DNA from: Corallococcus silvisoli
GTDB lineage: Bacteria > Myxococcota > Myxococcia > Myxococcales > Myxococcaceae
Direction: 5' to 3'
NCBI RefSeq assembly: GCF_009909145.1
Contig: NZ_JAAAPJ010000004.1
Location: forward strand, 1-55,506
Length of the DNA stretch: 55,506 nucleotides
Under the pieces are notes generated by a model. The model was given only the letters and a program-made list of their open reading frames with translations, was not told the DNA's origin and did not search any database. Position numbers and translations under genes: made by a program. Numbering within the stretch: position 1 is the stretch's first letter; every line of letters begins with the position of its first letter. Of the stretch, positions 1-8,398 are shown piece after piece.

Positions 1-1890
1 AGCCGGGCCTCTTCTTCAGCACGCAGTCGAGCTTCTTCCGCGAGACGAGCCTCTTCGAGCGCGCGAAGCCGGGCCTCCTCCGCCAGCCGAGCCTCTTCCT
101 CCGCAAGAAGGCGGGCCACTTCGGCCAGCCGCGCCTCCTCGGCGAGGCGCGCCTCCTCGATCTCACGAAGACGGGCTTCTTCTTCCAGCCGAGCCACTTC
201 GGCCAAGCGCGCGTCTTCTTCAGCACGAAGGCGGGCCTCTTCAGCCAGCCTGGCCACTTCGGCGAGCCGTGCCTCCTCGGCCAGTCGCGCCGCTTCAATG
301 GCCTCAAGTCTCGCCTCTTCCGCGAGCCGTGCCTCCTCGGCGAGTCGAGCCTCTTCAGCGAGGCGGGCCTCCTCGATAGCCCTCAGCTGTGCTTCCTCGG
401 CCAGTCGAGCTTCTTCGGCGAGTCGCGCGGCCTCCTCCGCACGGAGACGGGCTTCTTCGGCGAGGCGGGCCTCCTCCGCCAAGCGAGCCTCTTCGAGCGC
501 CTCCTGAAGACGAGCCTCCTCTGCGATCCGCTCATCCTCCTCCGCGTGGAGTCGGGCTTCTTCGGCCAGTCGAGCCTCTTCCGCGAGCCGAGCCTCTTCC
601 GCGAGCCGAGCCTCTTCAGCCTGCCGAGCCTCCTCCGCGAGCCGAGCCTCTTCAGCCAGCCGGGCCTCCTCCGCGAGCCGAGCCTCTTCCGCGAGCCGAG
701 CCTCTTCAGCCTGCCGAGCCTCTTCAGCCTGCCGAGCCTCCTCCGCGAGCCGAGCCTCTTCAGCCAGCCGGGCCTCTTCAGCCAGCCGAGCCTCTTCCGC
801 GAGTCGAGCCTCTTCGGCCTGCCGAGCCTCTTCAGCCAGCCGGGCCTCTTCAGCCAGCCGAGCCTCCTCCGCGAGCCGAGCCTCTTCGGCCTGTCGAGCC
901 TCCTCCGCGAGCCGAGCCTCTTCGGCCTGTCGAGCCTCCTCCGCGAGCCGAGCCTCTTCAGCCAGCCGGGCCTCTTCCGCGAGTCGAGCCTCTTCCGCGA
1001 GTCGAGCCTCTTCAGCCAGCCGAGCCTCTTCCGCCTGCCGAGCCTCTTCCGCGAGCCGAGCCTCTTCGGCCTGCCGAGCCTCTTCTGCGAGTCGAGCCTC
1101 TTCCGCGAGTCGAGCCTCTTCGGCCTGCCGAGCCTCTTCGGCCTGCCGAGCCTCTTCTGCGAGTCGAGCCTCTTCCGCGAGTCGAGCCTCTTCAGCCAGC
1201 CGAGCCTCTTCGGCCTGCCGGGCCTCTTCGGCCTGCCGGGCCTCCTCCGCGAGCCGAGCCTCCTCCGCGAGCCGAGCCTCCTCCGCGAGCCGAGCCTCTT
1301 CGGCCTGCCGGGCCTCTTCAGCCAGCCGAGCCTCCTCCGCGAGCCGAGCCTCTTCGGCCTGCCGGGCCTCTTCAGCCAGCCGAGCCTCTTCCGCGAGCCG
1401 AGCCTCTTCCGCGAGCCGAGCCTCTTCCGCGAGCCGAGCCTCTTCCGCGAGCCGAGCCTCTTCCGCGAGTCGAGCCTCTTCAGCCAGCCGAGCCTCTTCG
1501 GCCAGCCGAGCCTCTTCCGCCTGCCGAGCCTCTTCCGCCAGCCGAGCCTCTTCGGCCTGCCGAGCCTCTTCCGCGAGCCGGGCCTCTTCCGCCAGCCGAG
1601 CCTCTTCAATCGCCCGGAGCCGAGCCTCCTCCGCCAGCCGAGCCTCTTCGGCCAACCGGGCCTCTTCCGCCAGCCGAGCCTCTTCAATCGCGCGAAGCCG
1701 TGCCTCCTCCGCCAGTCGTGCCTCTTCAATCGCCCGAAGCCGAGCCTCCTCCGCCAGTCGCTCCGCCTCGATGCGCGCCAGCTCCGCCAGCCGAGCCACT
1801 TCCGCCAGCCGTGCCTCCTCCGCCAGCCGCTCCGCCTCGATGCGCGCCAGCTCCGCCAGCCGAGCCTCTTCCGCGCGCCGCTCCGCCTCC
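1..1890. repeat. 18-bp tandem repeat array encoding AEEARL hexads
   Basis: The core unit reads GCCTCTTCCGCGAGCCGA on the plus strand and recurs head to tail, with few changes between about 580 and 1600 and more divergence on both sides. Because 18 is a multiple of three, the period preserves the reading frame, and stop-free frames appear on both strands. Only the minus-strand AEEARL frame continues into a globular domain with a normal start. Confidence 0.9.
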
Positions 1891-2606
1891 TCGCGCCGGC
1901 GCGCCTCCTCGATGCTCCAGGCCTCTTCCTCCGCCTGCCGCAGCTCCTCCTCGCGCCGCAGCCGCTCGCGCTCCTCCCAGTCCTCCACCGACAGCGCTTC
2001 GATGCGGCCCTCGCGCTCCAGCACACGCAACAGCGCCTGCTGCGCCCCCGTCAGCGCCTCCGGCCGCCGGAACGCCCCCAGCGTCTCCAGGAGCTGCCGC
2101 TCGGTCGCGTCCGTCAGCCATGGCTCGCACGCGGCCACCTCGGGACAGCGGTACACCCTCGCGGGCACGGGCTCGCTCGGGGCCGGCTCCAGGGCCGCCC
2201 GCACCACCCGCACACCCGCGATCGGCGCGAACCCTCCCGCGGGCGACACCGCCTCCACCGCGAAGTCCGCTCGCTCCGCCAGCACGCTCAGCCGCCGCAC
2301 CTGCGCCAGCACCTGCTGCTCGTGCACCACCGCCGGCTTCAGCCCGCTGTCCTCCAGCAACTCCTCGTCCGGCGCCGCCGCCCCACCCCGCGCCCACAGC
2401 GCGTCCAGGGCCTCCACACCCAACAGCCCGGTCTGGAAGAGCGCCTGCGCCGGGCTCTGGTACCCGAAGCCCAGCCGCGCGCCCACGAGGTCCCCCTCGC
2501 GCAGCCACAGCGCGGACTCCCGCCCTCCGGCGTGCAGCGTCAGCCGGCCGGTGGCTCGGGACTTGTGGGCGGCGTACAGCGCTTCGGCGACCTGCGAGGC
2601 GGACAT
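1..2606 (-). CDS. DUF4388-like protein with giant AEEARL hexad-repeat helix (partial, C-terminus beyond left edge)
   Basis: The open frame begins at an ATG (2606-2604) and stays open to base 1, so more than 860 codons are visible and the stop lies outside. Residues 1 to about 150 (MSASQVAEALYAAHKSRATG...) form a globular domain resembling the DUF4388/PATAN-type domains common in myxobacterial signalling proteins. A short linker (EALSVEDWEERERLRREEEL) leads into more than 600 residues made almost only of the hexad AEEARL, with variants AEEARQ, RAIEEA and AEVARL. Such E/R-alternating sequence is expected to form a long charged single helix or stalk. The period is six, not the seven of a canonical coiled coil. 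Function unknown. The long open frames on the other strand here are by-products of the 18-bp repeat. Confidence 0.85.
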   Translation of the reverse strand, partial: MSASQVAEALYAAHKSRATGRLTLHAGGRESALWLREGDLVGARLGFGYQSPAQALFQTGLLGVEALDALWARGGAAAPDEELLEDSGLKPAVVHEQQVLAQVRRLSVLAERADFAVEAVSPAGGFAPIAGVRVVRAALEPAPSEPVPARVYRCPEVAACEPWLTDATERQLLETLGAFRRPEALTGAQQALLRVLEREGRIEALSVEDWEERERLRREEELRQAEEEAWSIEEARRREEAERRAEEARLAELARIEAERLAEEARLAEVARLAELARIEAERLAEEARLRAIEEARLAEEARLRAIEEARLAEEARLAEEARLAEEARLRAIEEARLAEEARLAEEARQAEEARLAEEARQAEEARLAEEARLAEEARLAEEARLAEEARLAEEARLAEEARLAEEARLAEEARQAEEARLAEEARLAEEARQAEEARLAEEARLAEEARLAEEARQAEEARQAEEARLAEEARLAEEARLAEEARQAEEARQAEEARLAEEARLAEEARQAEEARLAEEARQAEEARLAEEARLAEEARLAEEARLAEEARLAEEARQAEEARLAEEARQAEEARLAEEARLAEEARLAEEARQAEEARLAEEARLAEEARLAEEARLAEEARQAEEARQAEEARLAEEARLAEEARLAEEARLAEEARQAEEARLAEEARLAEEARLAEEARLHAEEDERIAEEARLQEALEEARLAEEARLAEEARLRAEEAARLAEEARLAEEAQLRAIEEARLAEEARLAEEARLAEEARLEAIEAARLAEEARLAEVARLAEEARLRAEEDARLAEVARLEEEARLREIEEARLAEEARLAEVARLLAEEEARLAEEARLRALEEARLAEEARLRAEEEAR

Positions 2607-2640
2607 TCGGCCCCGGAGTCTAGCCCGTCCCGCCCGCCCC

Positions 2641-3144
2641 TCAATTCGACGGCGGCGCCTGCCTGCCCGCCGCACCCAACTGCACCTGACGCAGCGCCTC
2701 GTAGGCGCCAATCCCCACCGACGTCGAAAGATTCAAGCTCCGGCGCTCCGGGAGCATCGGAATCGTCACCGCCGTCCCCGTCCCCCCCTCCATCACCTCC
2801 GGCAACAGCCCCGTGACCTCCGAGCCGAACACCAGGTGGTCCCCCGCCTCGAACCGCGCCGCGTACAGCGACGTCTCCGCCCGGGCGGAGAACAGCCACC
2901 GCCGGGCCGCCGGATAGTCCGCCACGTACGCGCCATAGGTCGGGTAGAGCTTCAGGAACACCTTGTCCCAGTAGTCCAGCCCCGCCCGCTTCAGGTTCCG
3001 GTCGTCAATGGAGAACCCCAGGGGCTCCACCAGGATGAGCCGGCACCCCGTCACCGCGCACAGCCGGGCCACATTGCCGGTGTTGGGCGGAATCTGGGGC
3101 GACACGAGGACCAGATGCAGGGGGGACGCCAGCGGCTCAAGCAT
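2641..3144 (-). CDS. trmL: tRNA (cytidine(34)-2'-O)-methyltransferase, SpoU family
   Basis: A small SPOUT (SpoU) methyltransferase of 167 residues. It carries the three family motifs: PQIPPNTGNVARLCAVTG near the N-terminus, FGSEVTGLLPE in the middle, and IPMLPERRSLNLSTSVGIGAYEA at the C-terminus, which forms the trefoil-knot SAM site. Length and motifs fit TrmL (YibK), which 2'-O-methylates the wobble base of some leucine tRNAs. I chose the ATG at 3144; an in-frame GTG at 3156 would add four residues and leave only 5 bp to the divergent gene at 3162. No clear Shine-Dalgarno separates the two starts. Confidence 0.88.
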   Translation of the reverse strand: MLEPLASPLHLVLVSPQIPPNTGNVARLCAVTGCRLILVEPLGFSIDDRNLKRAGLDYWDKVFLKLYPTYGAYVADYPAARRWLFSARAETSLYAARFEAGDHLVFGSEVTGLLPEVMEGGTGTAVTIPMLPERRSLNLSTSVGIGAYEALRQVQLGAAGRQAPPSN

Positions 3145-3161
3145 GGGATAGAACACCGGAC

Positions 3162-3530
3162 ATGCACTGGAGGGTGACCAACGAAACGCGGCAGCGGCTG
3201 CTCGCGGACCGGGCCGAACGCGCCGAGTCCTTCGTCCAGCGCTTCCAGGGCCTCATGGGCCGCGCCTCGCTGCCCATGGGGGGCGGGATGCACATCGAAC
3301 CCTGTGACTCCATCCACACCTTCTTCATGCGCATCCCCATCGACGTCGCCTTCCTGGACGCGCAGGGGCACATCGTCAAGCAGCTTTCCGCCCTGCCGCC
3401 CTGGCGCGCCACGGCGCTCTACCGCAAGGCCCGCTCCGTCCTGGAGCTGCCCGCGGGCGTCCTCCTGGCCAGCGGCACCCAGGAGGGCGACCGCCTGGTC
3501 TTCGCCCCTGCGGAGGACCCCGGCGCCTGA
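3162..3530 (+). CDS. DUF192 family protein
   Basis: A 122-residue protein starting MHWRVTNETRQRLLADRAERAESF. It shows the DUF192 pattern: RFQGLMGR, then MHIEPCDSIHTFFMRIPIDVAFLDAQGHIVK, and the C-terminal VLELPAG that typifies the family. There is no signal peptide, whereas many DUF192 members are exported. The molecular function of the family is not established. It is divergent from trmL with 17 bp between ATG codons, so the two promoters must overlap. Confidence 0.8.
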   Translation: MHWRVTNETRQRLLADRAERAESFVQRFQGLMGRASLPMGGGMHIEPCDSIHTFFMRIPIDVAFLDAQGHIVKQLSALPPWRATALYRKARSVLELPAGVLLASGTQEGDRLVFAPAEDPGA

Positions 3531-3602
3531 GGGGCAGGCCCCCGGCGCTTCCCCGTCCACCCGCACCCGGAGGGTGGGGACATCTTGACGGACACGAGCT
3601 TT

Positions 3603-3630
3603 TTGACCCCTTTTGGAACGCTTTGTTAAC
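3603..3630 (+). promoter_or_regulatory. candidate sigma-70-type promoter of the PP2C gene
   Basis: TTGACC (3603-3608) and GTTAAC (3625-3630) are separated by 16 bp in a locally AT-rich patch, about 45 bp before the ATG at 3677. The -10 match is modest (3 of 6). This is a pattern call only. Confidence 0.3.
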
Positions 3631-3676
3631 GTCGCGGCCCGATTTTCACGCCTCTCCCCCGGAAGAGTCCCTTCGC

Positions 3677-4441
3677 ATGCGCATCGAGGTCGCCGGCAGC
3701 ACCCACGTCGGGATGAAGCGGAACCACAACGAGGACAACTACCTCGTGCTCACCGAGGAGAACCTCGTGTGCGTGGCGGATGGCATGGGCGGTCACTCGT
3801 CCGGGGAGATCGCCAGCCGCATCGCGGTGGATGAGCTGGGTGAGTTCTTCCGCCTCACGTCCAAGGACCAGGAAGCCACCTGGCCCTTCAAGATGGACAA
3901 GCAGCGCAACTACGATGAGAACCGCCTGGCCACCGGCATCAAGCTGGCCAACGCGCGCATCTTCGAGCGAGCCACCGCCGACTCCAAGTACAAGGGCATG
4001 GGCACCACCATCGTGTCCGCGCACTTCGCCGACAGCGCGGTCTACGTGGGCCACGTCGGTGACAGCCGCGTGTACTTCTTCCGCGGCGGCCTGCTCCAGC
4101 AGGTGACGGAGGACCACTCGCTGCTCAACGACTACCTCAAGGCGAAGAAGCTCTCGCCGGAGGAGATCGAGAACTTCCCCCACAAGAACGTGATTGTCCG
4201 CGCGCTGGGGATGAAGGAGCAGGTGCAGGTGGACGTCACCCGCGTGGATCCGCTGGAGAACGACGTCTTCCTGCTGTGCTCGGACGGCCTGAGCGGCATG
4301 GTCACCGACGCGCAGATGCAGGACATCCTCTCGCGCACGCCGGAGCTGGAGAAGGCCTGCGGCCAGCTCATCGACCTGGCCAACGCGGCGGGTGGCAACG
4401 ACAACGTCACCTGCGTGCTGGCGCGCTGGCACAACGCCTGA
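3677..4441 (+). CDS. pph1: PP2C-family Ser/Thr protein phosphatase (Pph1-like)
   Basis: A 254-residue PP2C/PPM phosphatase that removes phosphate from Ser/Thr residues using two bound metal ions. All family blocks are present in order: GMKRNHNEDNYLV, VADGMGGHSSGEIAS, MGTTIVSA, VGHVGDSRVYFFR, TEDHSL, LLCSDGLSGMV and GGNDNVTCV, with the metal-binding Asp residues in place. No membrane segment. The start is the ATG before RIEVAGSTHVG, preceded by GGAAGAG; an upstream ATG at 3623 would add 18 unconserved residues. Length and N-terminus agree with M. xanthus Pph1, a phosphatase needed for growth and development, from memory rather than alignment. No Ser/Thr kinase is encoded in the window. Confidence 0.88.
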   Translation: MRIEVAGSTHVGMKRNHNEDNYLVLTEENLVCVADGMGGHSSGEIASRIAVDELGEFFRLTSKDQEATWPFKMDKQRNYDENRLATGIKLANARIFERATADSKYKGMGTTIVSAHFADSAVYVGHVGDSRVYFFRGGLLQQVTEDHSLLNDYLKAKKLSPEEIENFPHKNVIVRALGMKEQVQVDVTRVDPLENDVFLLCSDGLSGMVTDAQMQDILSRTPELEKACGQLIDLANAAGGNDNVTCVLARWHNA

Positions 4442-4467
4442 CGCCGCCTCGGCCCCCATGACCCGCG

Positions 4468-4506
4468 AGGCCCGTGCTCCGCCAAGGAGGACGGGCCTTC
4501 GTCTTT
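4468..4506 (+). terminator. rho-independent terminator after the PP2C gene
   Basis: AGGCCCGT (4468-4475) pairs with ACGGGCCT (4491-4498). An inner CTCC/GGAG stem lies within the loop, and a T-rich tail (TCGTCTTTCG) follows. It sits 26 bp beyond the phosphatase stop codon. Confidence 0.6.
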
Positions 4507-4524
4507 CGCAGGAGCCCCCATCCC

Positions 4525-6012
4525 ATGTTCTGGAACCTGCTGACCGGGCTGCTGGTGACGGCGGCCGCCCCCGACTTCTCCGCCCCGCTGCTGTCCGCCG
4601 GAGAGAAGACCTCCGCCTCGGTCGCGACGCTCCGCTCGGACGGACAGCAGCTGGTGCTGGACGAGGACGTGGTGGACACGACGCCGTCGGAGGCGACGGA
4701 TGAGGTGCACTCGGACCACGTGGAGGTGTGGCTGGGACTGGAGTCCCCGGAGGCGCTGATGCCCTCGAGGCTCGTCACCACCGCGCCCGACGGGAGCCTC
4801 TTCACGGTGCGCGGCAAGGACGACCCGAAGGCGCTGGACGCCATCATCCGGGGCCAGGATCCGGGCATGACCGGGGAGCCCGACTCGGACGACTGCGAGG
4901 ACGACCTCCAGGCCACGCGCGCGACGCTGGGCCGCGTGCCCGCGAAGCGCGTCCGGATGATGGTGGGGCTGGCCCACCTGGGCTTCTTCCCGGATGGCCG
5001 CGCGCCCGTGCGCTACGACCTGGACCGCTACGCCGGCCTCTCCCCTGCCCTGGGCGAGGGCGACGCGCGCTACGAAGCCCAGAAGACGCCCACGGGCTAC
5101 CACATTCGCGCGGTGCTCCAGCCCGGCGCGCTGCTGTTCGTCCCCAGGGACGGCGTGCGCAAGCTGCGCGTCCGGGTGGACGCCATCGACGCGGGCGCGG
5201 CGGGCACCCGGGAGTCGCTGCGCTCCACGAGCCCGGCCCCGAGGTGGGCGGACGCGGAGACCTTGAAGCCCGTCACGCTCGCCATGCCGCTCCCGGTGAA
5301 GCTGGTGGAGGGCTTGCCGGAGCTGGGCCGGCCCGGCCCCCTGGGCCCGGGCGCGAAGCAGGCCTTCGACGCGCTCCCGCCCTTCTTCCTGCGCACCGGG
5401 AACACCTGGACGGGCCTGCGGGTGCTTCACGAGGTCCCGGAGACCTTCGGCCTGCGCGCCTGTGTCCTGCGCTTCGACGCCGTCACCGAGCACCGCCCCC
5501 AGACCTCCACCTTCGGGCCGCCCGCCGCGTTCCTGGGCGAGGGCACCCTCCAGGTGCCGATGAAGACCCGGGACGCCCCCACCACGCTGTTCCTCTCCCG
5601 CGCGCCGGGGGACTCGCGCGCCGCCCTCTCCGAGGGCCCGGTGGAGACGTTCCGCTTCAAGGACGGAACGCCCGGGTTCGTGGAGGCCGTCACGAGCCCC
5701 ATGATGGGCCGCTACACCAGCGGGGCCTGCGGCGCCGCGGACACCATCGCGCTGCGGCTCGTGCGCATGGAGAAGCAGGGCCCCACGCGCACGCTCCTCC
5801 TGACCTGGAACACCTGCGACAGCGACATCCAGGATGGGGAGCAGCACGTCCTGGCGAAGCAGCCCGACGACGGCGGCGGCCTGTATCCGAAGTACACCTG
5901 GGCCACGCCGGGCCAGAAGCTGCGGATCACCTTCGGCACGCGCCCGGTCCTGGAGGTGGGCTGGAAGCCGGACGGCTCCGGGGTGAAGGCCGCCGCGGTC
6001 CCCACGCCCTGA
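4525..6012 (+). CDS. secreted protein of unknown function
   Basis: A 495-residue protein with a probable signal peptide (MFWNLLTGLLVTAAAPDFS), placed here at the ATG preceded by CAGGAG at a 10-nt distance. An upstream in-frame ATG at 4474 lies inside the terminator hairpin and is unlikely. The mature part contains the acidic pattern DEVHSDHVEVWLGLE, which recalls sugar-binding CBM9/DOMON-like beta-sandwiches, and a later tract SGACGAADTIALRLVRMEKQGPTRTLLLTWNTC that looks like a beta-hairpin rich in alternating hydrophobics. I do not recognise a catalytic motif. It is convergent with the murU-like gene, 10 bp away. Likely periplasmic or surface. Confidence 0.65.
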   Translation: MFWNLLTGLLVTAAAPDFSAPLLSAGEKTSASVATLRSDGQQLVLDEDVVDTTPSEATDEVHSDHVEVWLGLESPEALMPSRLVTTAPDGSLFTVRGKDDPKALDAIIRGQDPGMTGEPDSDDCEDDLQATRATLGRVPAKRVRMMVGLAHLGFFPDGRAPVRYDLDRYAGLSPALGEGDARYEAQKTPTGYHIRAVLQPGALLFVPRDGVRKLRVRVDAIDAGAAGTRESLRSTSPAPRWADAETLKPVTLAMPLPVKLVEGLPELGRPGPLGPGAKQAFDALPPFFLRTGNTWTGLRVLHEVPETFGLRACVLRFDAVTEHRPQTSTFGPPAAFLGEGTLQVPMKTRDAPTTLFLSRAPGDSRAALSEGPVETFRFKDGTPGFVEAVTSPMMGRYTSGACGAADTIALRLVRMEKQGPTRTLLLTWNTCDSDIQDGEQHVLAKQPDDGGGLYPKYTWATPGQKLRITFGTRPVLEVGWKPDGSGVKAAAVPTP

Positions 6013-6022
6013 AGCAGGCCCT

Positions 6023-7051
6023 TCAGCGCCCCGCGAGCGGCGCGGGCACCCGGTGCGGTCCCCACGCGAGCACCTCGGTGAGCGCTTCGCCCGGCGCCAC
6101 CTGGGTCTCCTCGAACACGGCGCAGCGCTCCAGCCGGGCCCCCTGCCCCACCCGAGCCCCCGGGCCCACCGACACGCCCGGGCCCACCGTCGCGCCCTGC
6201 TCCACGGCGCTCCCCGCGCCCACGTACGCCGGCCCCCGCACCGTGCCCGCGACGCGGGCTTCCGGATGCACCCACGCCCCGTCCGCCCCGGCCTTCAGCC
6301 CCGCGAGCGGCGAGTCCTTCCCCAGCGCGGCCAGCGGCACGCGCCCCTCCAGCACGTCCCGCACCGTGGCCAGATATCGCGAAGGCATGCCCAGGTCGGA
6401 CCAGTACGCGTCCACCGCGTGCCCGCGCACCGCGAGCCCCGCCTGCATCACCCGCACGTAGACCTCGCGGTTGATGTCCTCGGGGCCCTCGGCCGTCATG
6501 AAGTCGAACACGCTGGGGGACATCACGTGCACGCCGGTGAAGTGCCAGGGCGTGAGCCCGTCCCCGCCCGGCCCATGGCCCGCGATGCGGCGCACCTGCC
6601 CGCCCGCGTCCGCCTCCACCGCCGCGTACTTCTCCCCTTGCGGCATGGGCAGGAGCACCATCGTCGCCACCGCGCCGGACGCCCGGTGCGCCGCGACCAC
6701 CGGCTGGAGGTCCACGGGGAAGAGGATGTCCCCGTTGAACACGAGGAAGTCCTCGCCGGAGAGGAAGTCGCGCAGGCCTCGGATGCCGCCGCCCGTGCCC
6801 TGGATGACGGGCTCGTGCACGACGTGCAGCGGCAGCCCCGCGCGCTCGCACTCCGCGCGGGCCACCGCCGCCATCGTGTCCGGCAGGTGGTGCGTGTTGA
6901 TGCCCACCGCCGTCACACCCGCGGCCTTCAGCACCGCCAGGTGGTAGCGCAGCAGCGGCTGGCCGAGGAACGGCATGGCCGGCTTGGGCCAGCGCTCGGT
7001 GAGCGGACGCAGGCGCGTGCCCAGGCCCGCGCAGAGGACCATCGCCTTCAT
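6023..7051 (-). CDS. murU: N-acetylmuramate-1-phosphate uridylyltransferase-like nucleotidyltransferase
   Basis: A 342-residue sugar nucleotidyltransferase. The N-terminus has the signature GLGTRLRPLTERWPKPAMPF and the metal-binding Asp in VFNGDILF (D108). The C-terminal 90 residues carry hexapeptide repeats (VAGTVRGPAYVGAGSAVEQGA) typical of a left-handed beta-helix, an extension beyond the short Pseudomonas MurU. Its start lies 4 bp after the stop of the upstream kinase gene, and that pairing (AmgK then MurU) is what suggests UDP-MurNAc synthesis from recycled MurNAc, bypassing de novo synthesis. A different NDP-sugar product remains possible, because the fold alone does not fix the substrate. 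Confidence 0.72.
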   Translation of the reverse strand: MKAMVLCAGLGTRLRPLTERWPKPAMPFLGQPLLRYHLAVLKAAGVTAVGINTHHLPDTMAAVARAECERAGLPLHVVHEPVIQGTGGGIRGLRDFLSGEDFLVFNGDILFPVDLQPVVAAHRASGAVATMVLLPMPQGEKYAAVEADAGGQVRRIAGHGPGGDGLTPWHFTGVHVMSPSVFDFMTAEGPEDINREVYVRVMQAGLAVRGHAVDAYWSDLGMPSRYLATVRDVLEGRVPLAALGKDSPLAGLKAGADGAWVHPEARVAGTVRGPAYVGAGSAVEQGATVGPGVSVGPGARVGQGARLERCAVFEETQVAPGEALTEVLAWGPHRVPAPLAGR

Positions 7052-7055
7052 GGGC

Positions 7056-8096
7056 TCAGGCCGCCAGCTCTGGCACGTACTTCGCCACCAGCGTCTGCAG
7101 CGGCGCCAGCTCCGGCCGGCGCGCGAACGCGGCCTTCACGTAGCGCAGCGACGCGGGGATGGACACGAGGAAGCCCGGGTTGCCCTTCACGCGGTGGATG
7201 AACTCGAAGCGCCCCGCGTCCTTCAGCTTGCGCTGGATGGTGAGCAGGTCGAAGAACGCCTTGAACTGCTTCGCGTCGATCTTCTCCCCGCTCTCCTGCT
7301 CGAACGTGGCGATGTAGCGGTCCAACATCGTGTCCACGAAGTCGCGGTCCAGCTCCACGTAGCTGTCGCGCAGGAGCGCCACCAGGTCGTACTGGCGCGG
7401 GCCCTGGAGCGCGTCCTGGAAGTCGATGACGACCAGCTCGCCCTCCTTCACCATGATGTTGCGGCTCTGGTAGTCGCGGTGGGTGAAGCCCCGCGGCGCG
7501 GCGGCCAGCTGCTTCGCGATGTCCCGGAACGTGGCGTCCAGCTGCGCGCGCTCCGCGTCCGTGGGCTGCTTGCCGCTCCAGGCCTCCAGGCCCCACTCGC
7601 GGAAGTGGTGCAGCTCCCAGTCGTACAGGTCCTCGTCGAAGGCGCGCGTGAAGGCCAGGCACTCCGGGTCGCGCTGCTTCTCCGCCTGCACGCGCAGCTT
7701 CGCCAGCAGGTCCACCGCGCGCGTGTAGAGCGCCTCGTTGTGACGCCCCCCCTCCAGCGCGGACTCGAAGGTGATGTCGCTCAGGTCCTCCAGCACCATG
7801 ATGCCGGCGGGCTCGTCGTAGCGGAGGATGCGCGGCACGCGCACGCCCAGCCGGTCCAGGTAGCGGTGCACGTTGATGAAGGGCAGCTCCTTCGGGGGCT
7901 CGCCCTTGGTGGCCTCCTCGCTCTTCTTCGTCGCGTCTGGCGGCATCACCATCAGCACCCAGCTCTCCGGGGCCGCGCCGACGCGGTAGTAGGAGCGGTT
8001 GCTCGCGTCGCCCTTGAGCTTCTTGATGGGGGCATCGGGGACGGGACGGCCAATGGCCTGTCCCACCTGGTCGCGAAGGGCGGCCTCAAGTTCCAT
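7056..8096 (-). CDS. amgK: aminoglycoside-phosphotransferase-fold sugar kinase (AmgK-like)
   Basis: A 346-residue APH-fold kinase. The catalytic loop is THRDYQSRNIM (H206-R207-D208) and the metal-binding motif is VIDFQDALQGPRQYD (D225), close to the DFQDA-GP-YD form of AmgK, the anomeric MurNAc/GlcNAc kinase. It would supply MurNAc-1-phosphate to the MurU-like enzyme encoded next. The start is the ATG at 8096 (MELEAALRDQVGQ). The frame stays open upstream to 8300, but that part is low-complexity and lies across a good promoter. No strong Shine-Dalgarno is visible. Its role in antibiotic resistance is unlikely; the recycling role is inferred from the pair. Confidence 0.75.
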   Translation of the reverse strand: MELEAALRDQVGQAIGRPVPDAPIKKLKGDASNRSYYRVGAAPESWVLMVMPPDATKKSEEATKGEPPKELPFINVHRYLDRLGVRVPRILRYDEPAGIMVLEDLSDITFESALEGGRHNEALYTRAVDLLAKLRVQAEKQRDPECLAFTRAFDEDLYDWELHHFREWGLEAWSGKQPTDAERAQLDATFRDIAKQLAAAPRGFTHRDYQSRNIMVKEGELVVIDFQDALQGPRQYDLVALLRDSYVELDRDFVDTMLDRYIATFEQESGEKIDAKQFKAFFDLLTIQRKLKDAGRFEFIHRVKGNPGFLVSIPASLRYVKAAFARRPELAPLQTLVAKYVPELAA

Positions 8097-8139
8097 GGGG
8101 GGCGGGTGCTCCAGACGGGGGGAAGGGACAGCGCTCGCG

Positions 8140-8168
8140 AGTATCGGAGGCACGGCGCGGCGGGTCAA
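8140..8168 (-). promoter_or_regulatory. candidate sigma-70-type promoter of amgK-murU
   Basis: On the minus strand, TTGACC (8168-8163) and GATACT (8145-8140) are spaced by exactly 17 bp. The predicted transcript start gives a leader of about 37 nt before the ATG at 8096. Confidence 0.5.
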
Positions 8169-8357
8169 AGCCCGCGTGGGCCGCACGCCCGGCGGACGCT
8201 CGGCCTGTCGCCTACGCGACGGGGGGCCCTGGCCCCCTGACCCGCCCCCCTCCGCCGTCCCAAGTCCGTGTCCCGAGGAACGCCGGGGCCGTTCCGTCAT
8301 CCTGCGTCAGGAAGGGCCGTGCCTCCGGGCATGTTCCCCCTGACGGGGCGGAGCACG

Positions 8358-8363
8358 TATAAG
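8358..8363 (+). promoter_or_regulatory. candidate -10 element of the cystathionine beta-synthase gene
   Basis: TATAAG matches the -10 consensus at 5 of 6 positions in an otherwise GC-rich stretch, 36 bp before the ATG at 8399. No convincing -35 hexamer sits at 16-18 bp upstream. The 302-bp divergent gap 8097-8398 otherwise holds only the amgK promoter. Confidence 0.4.
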
Positions 8364-8398
8364 GCCCCGATACCCCCCTTTTCGGGAAGCCACGCACG

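Noticed and set aside
1..1890. Possible CRISPR array
   Set aside because: Units are contiguous 18-bp coding repeats with no spacers and no cas genes nearby.
383..2816. Several very long open frames on both strands (383-2026 minus; 389-2623 plus; 546-2816 plus)
   Set aside because: They are alternate readings of the 18-bp repeat; only the minus-strand AEEARL frame joins a globular domain with a normal ATG.
4132..5847. A 571-codon open frame antisense to the phosphatase and secreted protein genes
   Set aside because: Composition (Arg, Gly, Ala, His) is that of a high-GC shadow frame, and both sense genes have motifs and ribosome sites.
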